NCBI GenBank assembly: GCA_040223615.1
Contig: JAVKFY010000004.1
Coordinates: forward strand, 1 to 37,231
Length of the DNA: 37,231 bases
Direction: 5' to 3'
Source of the DNA: JAVKFY01 sp040223615
GTDB lineage: Bacteria > Pseudomonadota > Alphaproteobacteria > GCA-2731375
The position numbers and the translations under genes were made by a program. Positions within the stretch are counted from its first letter, which is position 1, and the number at the start of each line of letters is the position of its first letter. The notes under the pieces were generated by a model. That model did not search any database and was not told the DNA's origin. It saw only the letters and a list, made by a program, of their open reading frames with translations. Below are positions 14,873 through 22,867 of this stretch, one piece after another.

Positions 14873-15481
14873 ATGCTCGTGCGGCTTATCATTTCAATTC
14901 TCTGTCTTGTCCTGTGGGCTGGCGCCGCGCGCGCGCAACCCAATCAGGTCGGCGCCGTGCGCGAATGCACCACGGCGAACCAGACCAACTGCGAACAGGC
15001 GCTGGTGGTCACCGACGGCCAATGTCGCGCCATCGCCGGCGATCCTGGCGCCACCTGGTCGGCCGCCGACATCGACCGCTTTACCAACGCCTGCTGGACC
15101 TGCGCCGATCTGGACATGGATTTCCGCTTCGGCGAGAGCCTCGGCTTCTTCCGTTGCCAGAAGCGCTTCGTCGCCGCGGCGCAACCGCGGCCACCCGAAC
15201 CGGCGTGGCAGCAGCGCGAGTGCACGCGCTACGCCCTGTCGCGCGACACGCCCGACAGCGTCACCTTGCACATCCACAATCTGTGCGGTTACGAGATCGA
15301 GGTGAATGCCTGCGCCAGCTGGTATGGCGGCCGCGAACGGGCCTCGCTGACGAGTGTGGCCCCGCACGACGAGGAGACCGCGCTGACCTGGCCGGTCGAG
15401 CGCTACACCACGGCCAACGTCATCTGGAATTTCTGCGCCATCGGCGCCGAGGTTCCCTGTCCTGCCAGCTGCTCGCGCTAG
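14873..15481 (+). CDS. Cysteine-rich secreted protein of unknown function
   Basis: A 202-residue protein with a clear signal peptide (hydrophobic residues 3-18, cleavage after ARAQ). The mature chain has 12 cysteines spread over two parts: residues about 30-95 (RECTTANQTNCEQ, GQCRAIAG, NACWTCADLD, GFFRCQKRF) and about 115-202 (QRECTRYAL, HNLCGYEIEVNACASWYGG, NFCAIGAEVPCPASCSR). An even number suggests up to six disulfide bonds in the periplasm or outside the cell. The middle is proline-rich (AAQPRPPEPAW). I do not recognise the family. It overlaps the convergent acetyltransferase gene by 4 bp at the stop codons. Confidence 0.7.
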   Translation: MLVRLIISILCLVLWAGAARAQPNQVGAVRECTTANQTNCEQALVVTDGQCRAIAGDPGATWSAADIDRFTNACWTCADLDMDFRFGESLGFFRCQKRFVAAAQPRPPEPAWQQRECTRYALSRDTPDSVTLHIHNLCGYEIEVNACASWYGGRERASLTSVAPHDEETALTWPVERYTTANVIWNFCAIGAEVPCPASCSR

Positions 15482-15960
15482 AGCCGCCGGAACATCACGT
15501 AAACGTCGACCTCGCCCTCGGTCGGGTGCAAGAACGCGCGGGGCAAGGTGCCGACGATGTCGAAGCCCATGCCACGCCACAGCGCCACCGCCCGCGTGTT
15601 GGTCGAGACCACGAAGTTGAACTGCATCGCCCGGAAGCCCAGCCGCCGCGCCTCGTCGAGCGCGTGCGCGCACATCGCCCGCGCCACCCCCCGCCCGGCC
15701 GCCGACGGCGCCGTCATGAAGCCGCAGTTCGAGACGTGCGCGCCGCCGCCCGCCTGGTTCGCGTGCAGCATGTAGGTGCCCAGCACCTCGGCCCCCTCAA
15801 CTGCCACGTACACCGAGTTTCCGGGTCCGCCCCAGAAGGCCAGTGCGTCGTCGCGGCTCATGTCGCGTGGCAGCGCGTAGGTCTCCCCGGCGGCGATGAT
15901 CGGCGCCATGATCGCCCAGACGGCGTCGGCGTCGGCCGGCGTGGCGGCGCGTATCTGCAT
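15478..15960 (-). CDS. GNAT family N-acetyltransferase
   Basis: A 160-residue acetyltransferase. The ATG at 15960 was preferred because AAGGAG lies 7 nt upstream, so the longer start at 15984 would cover the ribosome site. It begins MQIRAATPADADAVWAIM, typical of the GNAT fold. The acetyl-CoA binding loop is GFMTAPSAAGRGVARAMCAH, a variant of the Q/RxxGxG/A motif, followed by FVVSTNTRAVALWRGMGFDI, which is motif B. The substrate cannot be deduced. Relatives of this arrangement acetylate small amines or amino acids. Confidence 0.85.
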   Translation of the reverse strand: MQIRAATPADADAVWAIMAPIIAAGETYALPRDMSRDDALAFWGGPGNSVYVAVEGAEVLGTYMLHANQAGGGAHVSNCGFMTAPSAAGRGVARAMCAHALDEARRLGFRAMQFNFVVSTNTRAVALWRGMGFDIVGTLPRAFLHPTEGEVDVYVMFRRL

Positions 15961-16022
15961 CGGCGGCTCCTTCCGCACAAGCATATCGCCGCGGCGCGCG
16001 AATCCGTTTAGGTTTCGCCGTC

Positions 16023-16457
16023 ATGAGCGAATTCTGGCGCGAGAAGAGCCTGGCGGAGATGACGTCCAAGGAGTGGGAGTCGCTCTGCGACGGCTGCGGC
16101 AAATGCTGCCTGCACAAGCTGGAGGACGCCGACACCGGCGAGATCTTCCCGACCAACCTGGCCTGCCGCCTGCTCGACCTGCGCCGGTGCCAGTGCACCC
16201 GCTATCCGGAGCGCAAGAAACTGGTGCCGGACTGCATCGTGCTGACGCCGGACAACGTCGGCGACCTGAGCTGGATGCCGACGACCTGCGCCTACCGGCT
16301 GCTGGCCGAGGGCAAGGACCTGCCGTGGTGGCACCCGCTGGTCTGTGGCGACCCGGAAGAGGTGCACAAGGTCGGCGTCTCGGTACGCGGCCGCGCGGTC
16401 TCCGAACGCCGCGCCCGCGGCCCGCTGGAACACTATCTTGTCGATTGGGAATTGTAG
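16023..16457 (+). CDS. YcgN-family (UPF0260) cysteine cluster protein
   Basis: A 144-residue protein matching the UPF0260/YcgN family in length and sequence. The N-terminal cluster CDGCGKCCLHKLED (Cys22, 25, 28, 29) and later cysteines (LACRLLDLRRCQCTRYPER, DCIVLTPDNV, TTCAYRLLAEG) suggest a zinc or Fe-S site. The C-terminal end LPWWHPLVCGDPEEVH and SVRGRAVSE is also conserved. The biochemical function of this family is not established. It is followed after 12 bp by the aldolase gene, so the two may be cotranscribed. Confidence 0.88.
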   Translation: MSEFWREKSLAEMTSKEWESLCDGCGKCCLHKLEDADTGEIFPTNLACRLLDLRRCQCTRYPERKKLVPDCIVLTPDNVGDLSWMPTTCAYRLLAEGKDLPWWHPLVCGDPEEVHKVGVSVRGRAVSERRARGPLEHYLVDWEL

Positions 16458-16469
16458 GAGGGAACCCGA

Positions 16470-17387
16470 ATGGCACATGCCCTGAAAGGCGCCTGGGTCG
16501 CCGCGCTGACCCCGCTGAACGAGGACCTGTCGGCCGACCTGCCGGCGATGATCGCGCACTACCGCTGGCTGCTCGGCAACGGCTGCGACGGCATCGCCGT
16601 GCTCGGCACCACCGGCGAGGCCAATTCATTCACCGTGGCCGAGCGCCGCCAGGTGATCGACGCGGTCAGCGAGTCGGGCCTGGCCGGCGACGCGGTGATG
16701 ATCGGCACCGGCTGCTGCGCCTTCCCGGACACGGTGGAGCTGACCAAGGCGGTGCTCGGCGCCGGCTACGACAACGTGCTGATGCTGCCGCCGTTCTACT
16801 ACAAGGGCGTCTCCGCCGACGGCCTGTTCGCCAGCTACGCCGAAGTGATCCAGCGCGTCGGCGACAGCCGCCTGCGCATCTACGTCTACGACTTCCCGCA
16901 GATGACCGGGCTGGAGATCGATGCCGAGCTGCTCGCCCGGCTGCACGAGGCCTATCCCGACACCGTCGTCGGCGTGAAGGACAGTTCCGGCCGCGTCGAC
17001 GACATGCTGGCGACCTGCGAACGCATCCCCGGCTTCGGCACCTTCGCCGGGACCGAGCAGTACCTGACCGACGTGGTCCGCGCCGGCGGGGCGGGTTGCA
17101 TCTCCGCCACCGCCAACGCCACCGCGCCGTTCTGCGGCGCGGTCTGGCGCGCGCTGCAGGCGGACGGCCCCGCCACCGACGAGGCGCAGGCGCGCCTGAC
17201 CGAGCTGCGCCTGATGTTGCAGGCCTATCCGGCGGTGCCGAGCCTGAAGGCGCTGATGGCCGACCACACCGGCCGCGCCGCCTGGAACCGGGTGCGCCCG
17301 CCGATGCTGCCGCTGGACGCCGAGCGCACCAAGAAGCTGCTCGCCGAAGCGACCAGCCTGGACCTGGCCTTGCCGGAAGCCGCCTAG
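16470..17387 (+). CDS. DapA/NanA-family aldolase (dihydrodipicolinate synthase-like)
   Basis: A 305-residue TIM-barrel class I aldolase. The Schiff-base lysine is Lys170 (VVGVKDSSG) and the catalytic tyrosine is Tyr140 (YVYDFPQMTG). The pyruvate-binding loop is VLGTTGEANSFT (44-55), a variant of GTTGE. An AGGAGGGA ribosome site precedes the ATG. The family includes dihydrodipicolinate synthase, N-acetylneuraminate lyase and 2-keto-3-deoxy sugar acid aldolases. TGEANS in place of TGES and the YDFPQMTG segment argue against housekeeping DapA and for a sugar-acid or hydroxyproline-type aldolase (inference). It is probably cotranscribed with the YcgN-like gene and the following metalloprotease gene. 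Confidence 0.85.
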   Translation: MAHALKGAWVAALTPLNEDLSADLPAMIAHYRWLLGNGCDGIAVLGTTGEANSFTVAERRQVIDAVSESGLAGDAVMIGTGCCAFPDTVELTKAVLGAGYDNVLMLPPFYYKGVSADGLFASYAEVIQRVGDSRLRIYVYDFPQMTGLEIDAELLARLHEAYPDTVVGVKDSSGRVDDMLATCERIPGFGTFAGTEQYLTDVVRAGGAGCISATANATAPFCGAVWRALQADGPATDEAQARLTELRLMLQAYPAVPSLKALMADHTGRAAWNRVRPPMLPLDAERTKKLLAEATSLDLALPEAA

Positions 17388-17395
17388 GCGGCCGG

Positions 17396-18094
17396 GTGAA
17401 CGACCCGGTCCAGCTTCTGGCCGCCGACGGCGAGCCGATTCCGCTCGCCTGGCGGGTGAACCGGCGCGCTCGACGCATCTCGCTGAAGGTCGACAACGCG
17501 TCGGGCCAGGCGGTGCTGGTGCTGCCGACCAGGCGCGCGCTGGCCGAGGGCCTGCGTTTTGCCGAGACCCAGGTCGACTGGCTGCGCCGTCACCTGGACC
17601 AGCTCGGCACCCGGCAGCCGTTCCGCGACGGCGCCACCGTCCCGGTCGAGGGCATGCTGGTGCGGATCGCCGCCACCGCCGGGCGCCGCCGCGAGCTGCT
17701 CGCCGACGACGTGCTGCACGTCCCGGCCGAAGATCCCGAGCTGACCGCGCTGCGCGTGCGGCGCTGGCTGAAGCTGCGCGCCGGTGTCCGCCTGCGCGAG
17801 CGGGTCGCCGCGCATGCCGAGCAACTCGACGTCGGCTACGGCCGGGTGACCATGCGCGACCAGCGCACCCGCTGGGGCAGTTGCTCGCAGAACGGCGCGC
17901 TGTCTTTCTCCTGGCGTCTGATCCTGGCCCCGCCGGCGGTGCTGGACTACGTCGCCGCCCACGAGGTCGCCCACCTGCGCGAGATGAACCACAGCCGCGC
18001 CTTCTGGAACCACGTGGCGAAGCTGTGCCCCGACCACGCCCGCCAGCGCCACTGGCTGCGCCAGCACGGCCCGGATTTGCATCGCTACGGCTAG
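17396..18094 (+). CDS. YgjP-like zinc metallopeptidase (M48-type, DUF45)
   Basis: A 232-residue protein. The GTG start at 17396 lies 9 bp after the aldolase stop. The zinc motif is His189-Glu190-x-x-His193 within AAHEVAHLREMNHS; His199 is the likely third ligand, followed by RAFWNHV. The segment TRWGSCSQNGALSFSWRLIL just before it is the hallmark of the YgjP/DUF45 family. The N-terminal domain (RRARRISLKVDNASGQAVLV) is also typical. These cytoplasmic gluzincin-like proteins have little-known substrates. The probable transcription unit runs from the YcgN-like gene to this one. Confidence 0.88.
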   Translation: MNDPVQLLAADGEPIPLAWRVNRRARRISLKVDNASGQAVLVLPTRRALAEGLRFAETQVDWLRRHLDQLGTRQPFRDGATVPVEGMLVRIAATAGRRRELLADDVLHVPAEDPELTALRVRRWLKLRAGVRLRERVAAHAEQLDVGYGRVTMRDQRTRWGSCSQNGALSFSWRLILAPPAVLDYVAAHEVAHLREMNHSRAFWNHVAKLCPDHARQRHWLRQHGPDLHRYG

Positions 18095-18127
18095 AAAGCT
18101 TCCTGTTTGCATGGAGCCAAGCAACCC

Positions 18128-18156
18128 CGTCACCCCGGACCTGAACCGCGGTGACG
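18128..18156. repeat. Intergenic inverted repeat between convergent genes
   Basis: CGTCACC (18128-18134) pairs with GGTGACG (18150-18156) around a 15-nt loop starting CCGGACCTGAACC. It resembles the CGTCACCCCGGAC-type intergenic repeats seen in alphaproteobacteria. It lies in the 89-bp gap between the convergent YgjP-like and monooxygenase genes and may act as a bidirectional terminator, though no T run is present. Confidence 0.5.
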
Positions 18157-18183
18157 CGTGTGTCCATGAGAACGCAAGCCGTT

Positions 18184-19851
18184 CTACGCCGGCTGCGCTT
18201 CCGCTTCCCGCACGGTCTCGTGGGCGCTTAGCACGAAGCCCCGGTAGCCATCGGCGGCGATCTGCTCGCATAGCGCCGAGTAGCGGTCGAAGCCGCCGAA
18301 ATACGGCATGTAGACGCGCTTCTTGCCCGGGATATTGGCGCCGACATACCAGGAGTCGGCGCGCGGCATCAGCGTCGCCTCGGCCACTTCGGCGGTGTGG
18401 TCGACCCATTCTTCCTGCGCCTGCGGGTCGGCCTCGACCCGGTCCAGGCCGGCCTCGCGGAGATGGTCGAGCAGGCCCATCAGCCAGTCGGTGTGTTGCT
18501 CGATGGCGACGATCATGTTCGCCTTCACCGACGGGCTGCCGGGACCGTTGATCATGAACAGGTTCGGCAGGCCAGCTACCGCCAGCCCGAGATACGACTT
18601 CGGCCCGTCCGCCCACGCGTCTCTCAGCGTGGCACCGTTCGGTCCCTGGATGTCGATGGCCAGCAGCGTGCCGGTCATCGCGTCGAACCCGGTGGCGAAG
18701 ATGATCGCGTCGAGCTCGTGGAGCGCCTCGGCGGTCTCCAGCCCGTCCGCCGTGATCCGCTGGATCGGCGCCTCGCGCACATTCACCAGCGTGACGTTGT
18801 CGCGGTTGTAGGTATCGTAGTAGTCGGTGTCGATCGGCGGCCGCTTGGAACCGATCGGCAGGTCCAGCGGCGGCGACAGCAGGTCCGCCACCGCCTGGTC
18901 CTCGACGATCTCGTGGATCTTGTCGCGCACGAAGTCGGCGACGGCGCGGTTTGCCTCCTCGTCAATGGCGACGCCCTTGTAGGCCGACAGCAACGACTGC
19001 GGCATGCCGCCCTCTTCCCAGCGACGCTCCAGATAGGCGCGGCGTTGCGCCGGCGAATCCTCTGCCGGGAACCTGGTCGGCAGCGGGTAGCCGGTCATGG
19101 CCGCGAAGGTTTGCTTGACCTCGCCGCGCCACTTGTCGTGCTCGGCGAAGAAGGCGCTCTGCTCGTCGGCGTCCAGCGGCCGGTTGCGCGCCGGCGCGGT
19201 GTAGTTCGGCGTGCGCTGGAACACGGTCAGATGTTTTGCCTGCGCCGCGACCACCGGGATCGCCTGGATGCCGGTCGAGCCGGTGCCGACGATGCCGACC
19301 CGCTTGCCGGTGAAGTCGACCTCTTCGTGCGGCCAGGTCGCGGTGTGGTACCAGTCGCCCCGGAAGTCCTCCAGACCGGGGAACGGCGGCTTGTACGGCT
19401 TCGACAGGCTGCCGGTCGCCATGATGCAGTAGCGTGCCGAGGCGACGTCGCCCTTGTCGGTGCGCAGCGTCCACAGGTTGGCGTCGTCGTCGAAGGTCGC
19501 CGAGGTCACGCGGGTCTCGAACTTTACGTCGCGGCGCAGGTCGAACCGGTCGGCAACGTAGTTGACGTAGCGCAGCAGCTCCGGCTGGGCGGCGAACTTC
19601 TCGGTCCACTGCCACTCCTTCACCAGCTCGTCGGAGAAGTGGTAGCAATATTGCACGCTCTCCACGTCGACCCGGGCGCCGGGATAGCGATTCCAGTACC
19701 AGGTCCCGCCGACGCCGCTGCCGGCCTCGTAGCATCGTGCCGTGAGTCCCCGCTGGCGCAGGCAATGCAGGATGTAGAGCCCGGCCAGTCCGGCGCCGAC
19801 CACCAGCACGTCGACATGTTCGTGCGCTGCATCACTGTCCGGACGCTTCAT
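18184..19851 (-). CDS. Baeyer-Villiger-type flavin monooxygenase
   Basis: A 555-residue FAD/NADPH monooxygenase, the length of cyclohexanone/phenylacetone monooxygenases. AAGGAGG lies 6 nt before the ATG at 19851 and fixes the start. The FAD Rossmann motif is GAGLAG (19-24) and the NADP motif GTGSTG (189-194). Between them is a complete Baeyer-Villiger fingerprint, FxGxxxHxxxWP (FRGDWYHTATWP, 163-174). GGTWYWNRYPGARVDVES and FQRTPNYTAPARNRPL are also family segments. It should insert oxygen next to a ketone to give an ester or lactone. The gene follows a 2-hydroxyacid dehydrogenase gene by 68 bp on the same strand. The substrate is unknown. Confidence 0.92.
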   Translation of the reverse strand: MKRPDSDAAHEHVDVLVVGAGLAGLYILHCLRQRGLTARCYEAGSGVGGTWYWNRYPGARVDVESVQYCYHFSDELVKEWQWTEKFAAQPELLRYVNYVADRFDLRRDVKFETRVTSATFDDDANLWTLRTDKGDVASARYCIMATGSLSKPYKPPFPGLEDFRGDWYHTATWPHEEVDFTGKRVGIVGTGSTGIQAIPVVAAQAKHLTVFQRTPNYTAPARNRPLDADEQSAFFAEHDKWRGEVKQTFAAMTGYPLPTRFPAEDSPAQRRAYLERRWEEGGMPQSLLSAYKGVAIDEEANRAVADFVRDKIHEIVEDQAVADLLSPPLDLPIGSKRPPIDTDYYDTYNRDNVTLVNVREAPIQRITADGLETAEALHELDAIIFATGFDAMTGTLLAIDIQGPNGATLRDAWADGPKSYLGLAVAGLPNLFMINGPGSPSVKANMIVAIEQHTDWLMGLLDHLREAGLDRVEADPQAQEEWVDHTAEVAEATLMPRADSWYVGANIPGKKRVYMPYFGGFDRYSALCEQIAADGYRGFVLSAHETVREAEAQPA

Positions 19852-19919
19852 TCCGTCCTCCTTCAAGCCATCGATGTCGCTTGCACCCATGGTACCGAAC
19901 CCCTCGGCGCCGGCGCGCC

Positions 19920-20915
19920 TCAGGCCGCGGTCGGCTCGTCCTCCAGGACGCGGTCGGGCGGGCGGTGGCCGTCGACGAAGGTCTTGATGTTGATGACGAC
20001 CTTCTGGCCCATGTCGATGCGGCCCTCGATGGTGGCCGAGCCCATGTGCGGCAGCAGGACGACATTCTCCAGCGCCATCAGCTTCGGGTTCACCGCCGGT
20101 TCGTGCTCGAAGACGTCCAGGCCGGCGCCGGCGAGATCGCCCTTGAGCAGCATCTGGGTCAGCGCATTCTCGTCGATCACCACGCCGCGCGAGGTGTTGA
20201 CGATATAGGCGTGGTTCTGCAGCCGCGACAGCCGGCGCGCCGACAGCAGGTGATACGTCGCCGGCGTATGCGGGCAGTTCACCGAGATGATGTCCATGTG
20301 CGCCAGCATCTGGTCCAGGCTCTCCCAGAAGGTCGCCTCCAGCTCGGCCTCGGTGTCCTCGTGCACGCGGTTGCGGTTGTGATAGTGGATCGACATGCCG
20401 CAGGCCCGCGCGCGGCGCGCCACCGCGGTGCCGATCCGGCCCATGCCGATGATGCCGAGCCGCTTGCCCCAGATCCGGTGGCCCAGCATCCAGGTCGGCG
20501 CCCAGCCGTGCCACTTGCCGGCGCGCAGCACCCGCTCGCCCTCGGCCAGCCGGCGCGGCACCGCCAGGATCAGCGCCATGGTCATGTCGGCGGTGTCCTC
20601 GGTCAGCACGCCCGGCGTGTTGGTCACGGTGATGCCGCGGGCGCGGGCGGCGGCCAGGTCGATATGGTCGACACCGGTGCCGAGCGAGGCGATCAGGCGC
20701 AGGTTCGGCCCGGCCTGCTGCATCACGTCGCCATCGATCCGGTCGGTCACCGTCGGCACCAGCACGTCGGCGACCTTCACCGCCTCGATCAGCGCGGCCT
20801 GGTCCATCGGCTCGTCGTCGACGTTCAGCCGGGTCTCGAACAGCTCCATCATCCGCGTCTCGATGACGTCGGGAAGCTTGCGGGTGACAATTACGAGCGG
20901 TTTTCGGTTCGGCAT
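19920..20915 (-). CDS. D-2-hydroxyacid dehydrogenase (glyoxylate/hydroxypyruvate reductase type)
   Basis: A 331-residue NAD(P)-dependent dehydrogenase. The catalytic domain holds LIASLGTGVDHIDLAAARAR. The Rossmann motif is GMGRIG in LGIIGMGRIGTAVARRA. Catalytic residues are Arg in NTSRGVVIDE, Glu in DVFEHEP and His in LLPHMGSAT. Arg-rich NRNR follows the second beta strand (HYHNRNRVHED), which favours NADP(H) over NAD, as in glyoxylate reductases of the GyaR/GhrB type. It reduces glyoxylate or hydroxypyruvate in the cytoplasm. This is a different paralogue from the one in the neu operon. The monooxygenase gene follows 68 bp downstream; the SH3 gene is divergent. Confidence 0.9.
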   Translation of the reverse strand: MPNRKPLVIVTRKLPDVIETRMMELFETRLNVDDEPMDQAALIEAVKVADVLVPTVTDRIDGDVMQQAGPNLRLIASLGTGVDHIDLAAARARGITVTNTPGVLTEDTADMTMALILAVPRRLAEGERVLRAGKWHGWAPTWMLGHRIWGKRLGIIGMGRIGTAVARRARACGMSIHYHNRNRVHEDTEAELEATFWESLDQMLAHMDIISVNCPHTPATYHLLSARRLSRLQNHAYIVNTSRGVVIDENALTQMLLKGDLAGAGLDVFEHEPAVNPKLMALENVVLLPHMGSATIEGRIDMGQKVVINIKTFVDGHRPPDRVLEDEPTAA

Positions 20916-21040
20916 GGTCTGGCGTCTCCCGGTACCTGGGGTCGCTCTGCCGGCGACGTCTGCATTGCTCTACCAGAGTTGGATGACGTCGACAACGTGA
21001 GGCGGTTGCCCGGCCGCGACGGCGCTGGCATAACCCGACG

Positions 21041-21538
21041 GTGCGTCTCCTTGCTGTCATCGTTGCCGCGTACGCGCTCGCCGGTGCCCCGGCGGCGATC
21101 GCCGACGACGGCGCGATCGGCGCCAGCGGCTTGAAACTGCCGCGCTTCGTCACCCTGGGCTCCGACGAGGTCAATCTGCGCACCGGCCCCGGCACGCGCT
21201 ACCCGAAAAGCTGGGTATTCCGACGCGCCGGACTGCCGGTGATGATCACTGCGGAGCACGAATACTGGCGCAAGGTACGCGACGTCGACGGCGCCGAGGG
21301 CTGGGTGCATCGGAGCTTGTTGAGCGGCCGGCGCGGCGGCCTGGTGGTCGGCGACATCGCCACGCTGCGCGCCGCCCCGGACGCCGGCGCCGCGCCGGTG
21401 CTCCGTGCCGAGGCCGGCGTCGTCGGTCGCCTGCAATCCTGCCGCGTGGCCTGGTGCGAGATCGAAATCGCCGGCCGCCAGGGCTGGCTGCCGCGCGACG
21501 CGATCTTCGGCGTGCTGCCGGGCGAGGTCTTCGAGTAG
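21041..21538 (+). CDS. Secreted protein with two bacterial SH3-like domains
   Basis: A 165-residue protein with a GTG start and a signal peptide (RLLAVIVAAYALAGAPAA, cleavage near AIA-DDG). The first SH3-like domain spans about 38-92 (VNLRTGPGTRYPKSWVFRRA, then WRKVRDVDGAEGWVHRSLL). The second spans about 100-158 (ATLRAAPDAGAAPVLRAEAG, then WCEIEIAGRQGWLPRDAIFG). SH3 domains of this type (SH3_4/SH3_3) are thought to bind peptidoglycan or envelope proteins. No catalytic domain is attached. Function is inferred only from the domain. Confidence 0.85.
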   Translation: MRLLAVIVAAYALAGAPAAIADDGAIGASGLKLPRFVTLGSDEVNLRTGPGTRYPKSWVFRRAGLPVMITAEHEYWRKVRDVDGAEGWVHRSLLSGRRGGLVVGDIATLRAAPDAGAAPVLRAEAGVVGRLQSCRVAWCEIEIAGRQGWLPRDAIFGVLPGEVFE

Positions 21539-21559
21539 CCGTTTCGAGAGCGGATGGCG

Positions 21560-22789
21560 CTAGCCGAGCTGCACGTGCTCGAATAGCGGCCCGGCGCCGA
21601 ACGAGGCGCCCAGGCTGGCGGCGCGGTGGGCGTGCTGCGGGGTGGCGATGCCGGTGATCAACGCCGAGACCCCGACGCCGCGCCAGACCGAGAGCAGCCG
21701 GGTCAGCATTTCCTCGCCACCGGTTTCCTGCACCAGCAGGTTCACCTGCCGCATCGGCACCTCGACGAAGCCGGCATCGCCGCCGGCCAGGTGGCCGATC
21801 CCGTCCAGCGCGGCGCGCACGTCGGCGACGCAGATCCGCAGGCCCGCCCGCAATAGCGGCGACAGCGCCGTCAACGACTTGCCGGGATTACCCCGCCGGC
21901 TCAGCGCCGGAACCCGCAGCAGCGCATCGGCCGGCCGCAAGCCGCGCGCCGTCAGCAGCGCCGGCAGGCCCTCGGCGAAGGCGCGGACCGTCAGGCTCTC
22001 CGGGCGGATGTCGAGCACGAAGACGTGCCCGCCGCCATCGCTTGACAGGGCAGTGAAATCGGCCGCCGCGGCGACCCGGGCGCTGTCCAGTGCCGCCACG
22101 TCGTCGGGTTCGAGTTGCGCCAAGGCCTCGTCGAGGCTGCCGATGTCGTTGTCGACCGGCGGCGGCGCCAGCACCAGGCGGCGGGCCACGCTGACATGGC
22201 GGTGCAGATCCAGGATCGGGCGCGACGCGACCGCCGCCCGCCCGGCGAGCAGGGCCTCGATTGCCCGGTCGATCCGGCGGCGGGCCAACGTGCGCGCCTG
22301 GTCGCGCCCCTCCGACAGGCACCGCAGCCCGATGGCGTGGCCAGCGGCGGCAACGAAGCCGTGGATGATCTGGCGCAGGGCGCCGCGCAACTGTTCCGGT
22401 GCCAGGTCACGGCTGTCCATCGGCAACGTCGCGCGGTCCAGGGCGAACCCGGCCGCTTCGATGCCCCGAGCGCCGGCCGCGGCGCGCATGCCGTCGAGCA
22501 GGCGTTCCGGATCGCGGTCGCGGCCGTGCAGGACGCCGAACGCGCCATCGTCGAGCCGACCGGCCGGCGCTCCGGCGGCCCAGTCCCGCACCGCCCCGTC
22601 GAGTGCCCGCAGCAACGCCTCGCCGTCCTTGGCGCCGGACAGCGCTTGCACGCGGATCAGGGTCAGGTCGAGATCGTCATCGCTGGCCGCGACGGCATCG
22701 GTCAGTCGCGCCAACAGCCCTTCGGGATCGGGCGCCGGGACCGCGGGCGCGGTCGGTGACGCGAACAGCGGCTGAAAATCGCTCGACAT
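21560..22789 (-). CDS. Degenerate GGDEF-EAL-like protein
   Basis: A 409-residue protein. Residues about 40-105 look like a remnant GGDEF domain: where active proteins have ARxGGDEFxVLL, this has GRLDDGAFGVLH (77-88). Residues about 172-405 look like a remnant EAL domain. AIEALLAGRAAVASRPILDL stands where the ALxxGExxxxYQPI/EAL segment should be. LRICVADV replaces LRIALDDF (one Asp lost), GVSALITGIATPQHA replaces the AEGVET segment (Glu lost), and GASFGAGPLFEHV matches the YxQGYLFGRP end. Neither cyclase nor phosphodiesterase activity is expected; it may bind c-di-GMP or a protein. The ATG at 22789 is used, though a TTG at 22807 is possible. It lies 78 bp after the DUF3501 gene on the same strand. 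Confidence 0.65.
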   Translation of the reverse strand: MSSDFQPLFASPTAPAVPAPDPEGLLARLTDAVAASDDDLDLTLIRVQALSGAKDGEALLRALDGAVRDWAAGAPAGRLDDGAFGVLHGRDRDPERLLDGMRAAAGARGIEAAGFALDRATLPMDSRDLAPEQLRGALRQIIHGFVAAAGHAIGLRCLSEGRDQARTLARRRIDRAIEALLAGRAAVASRPILDLHRHVSVARRLVLAPPPVDNDIGSLDEALAQLEPDDVAALDSARVAAAADFTALSSDGGGHVFVLDIRPESLTVRAFAEGLPALLTARGLRPADALLRVPALSRRGNPGKSLTALSPLLRAGLRICVADVRAALDGIGHLAGGDAGFVEVPMRQVNLLVQETGGEEMLTRLLSVWRGVGVSALITGIATPQHAHRAASLGASFGAGPLFEHVQLG

Positions 22790-22867
22790 AGCCCACACAA
22801 CAAGCAAGCGGGGCCAGCGGAGCGCCCCGTACAGCTTCAGGTTGTATGAATAGGGGCTAAATTCTCG

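Noticed and set aside
16470..17387. The DapA/NanA-family aldolase as a nonulosonate lyase partner of the neu operon
   Set aside because: It lies over 6 kb away in a separate unit with YcgN-like and YgjP-like genes, and its active-site residues do not single out sialate lyase.
18184..21195. A 1003-codon open frame that could be read as one large fusion of the monooxygenase with further upstream protein
   Set aside because: Upstream of 19851 the frame is antisense-like, Arg/Pro-rich shadow over the separate dehydrogenase gene, which is complete in another frame. AAGGAGG fixes the monooxygenase start.
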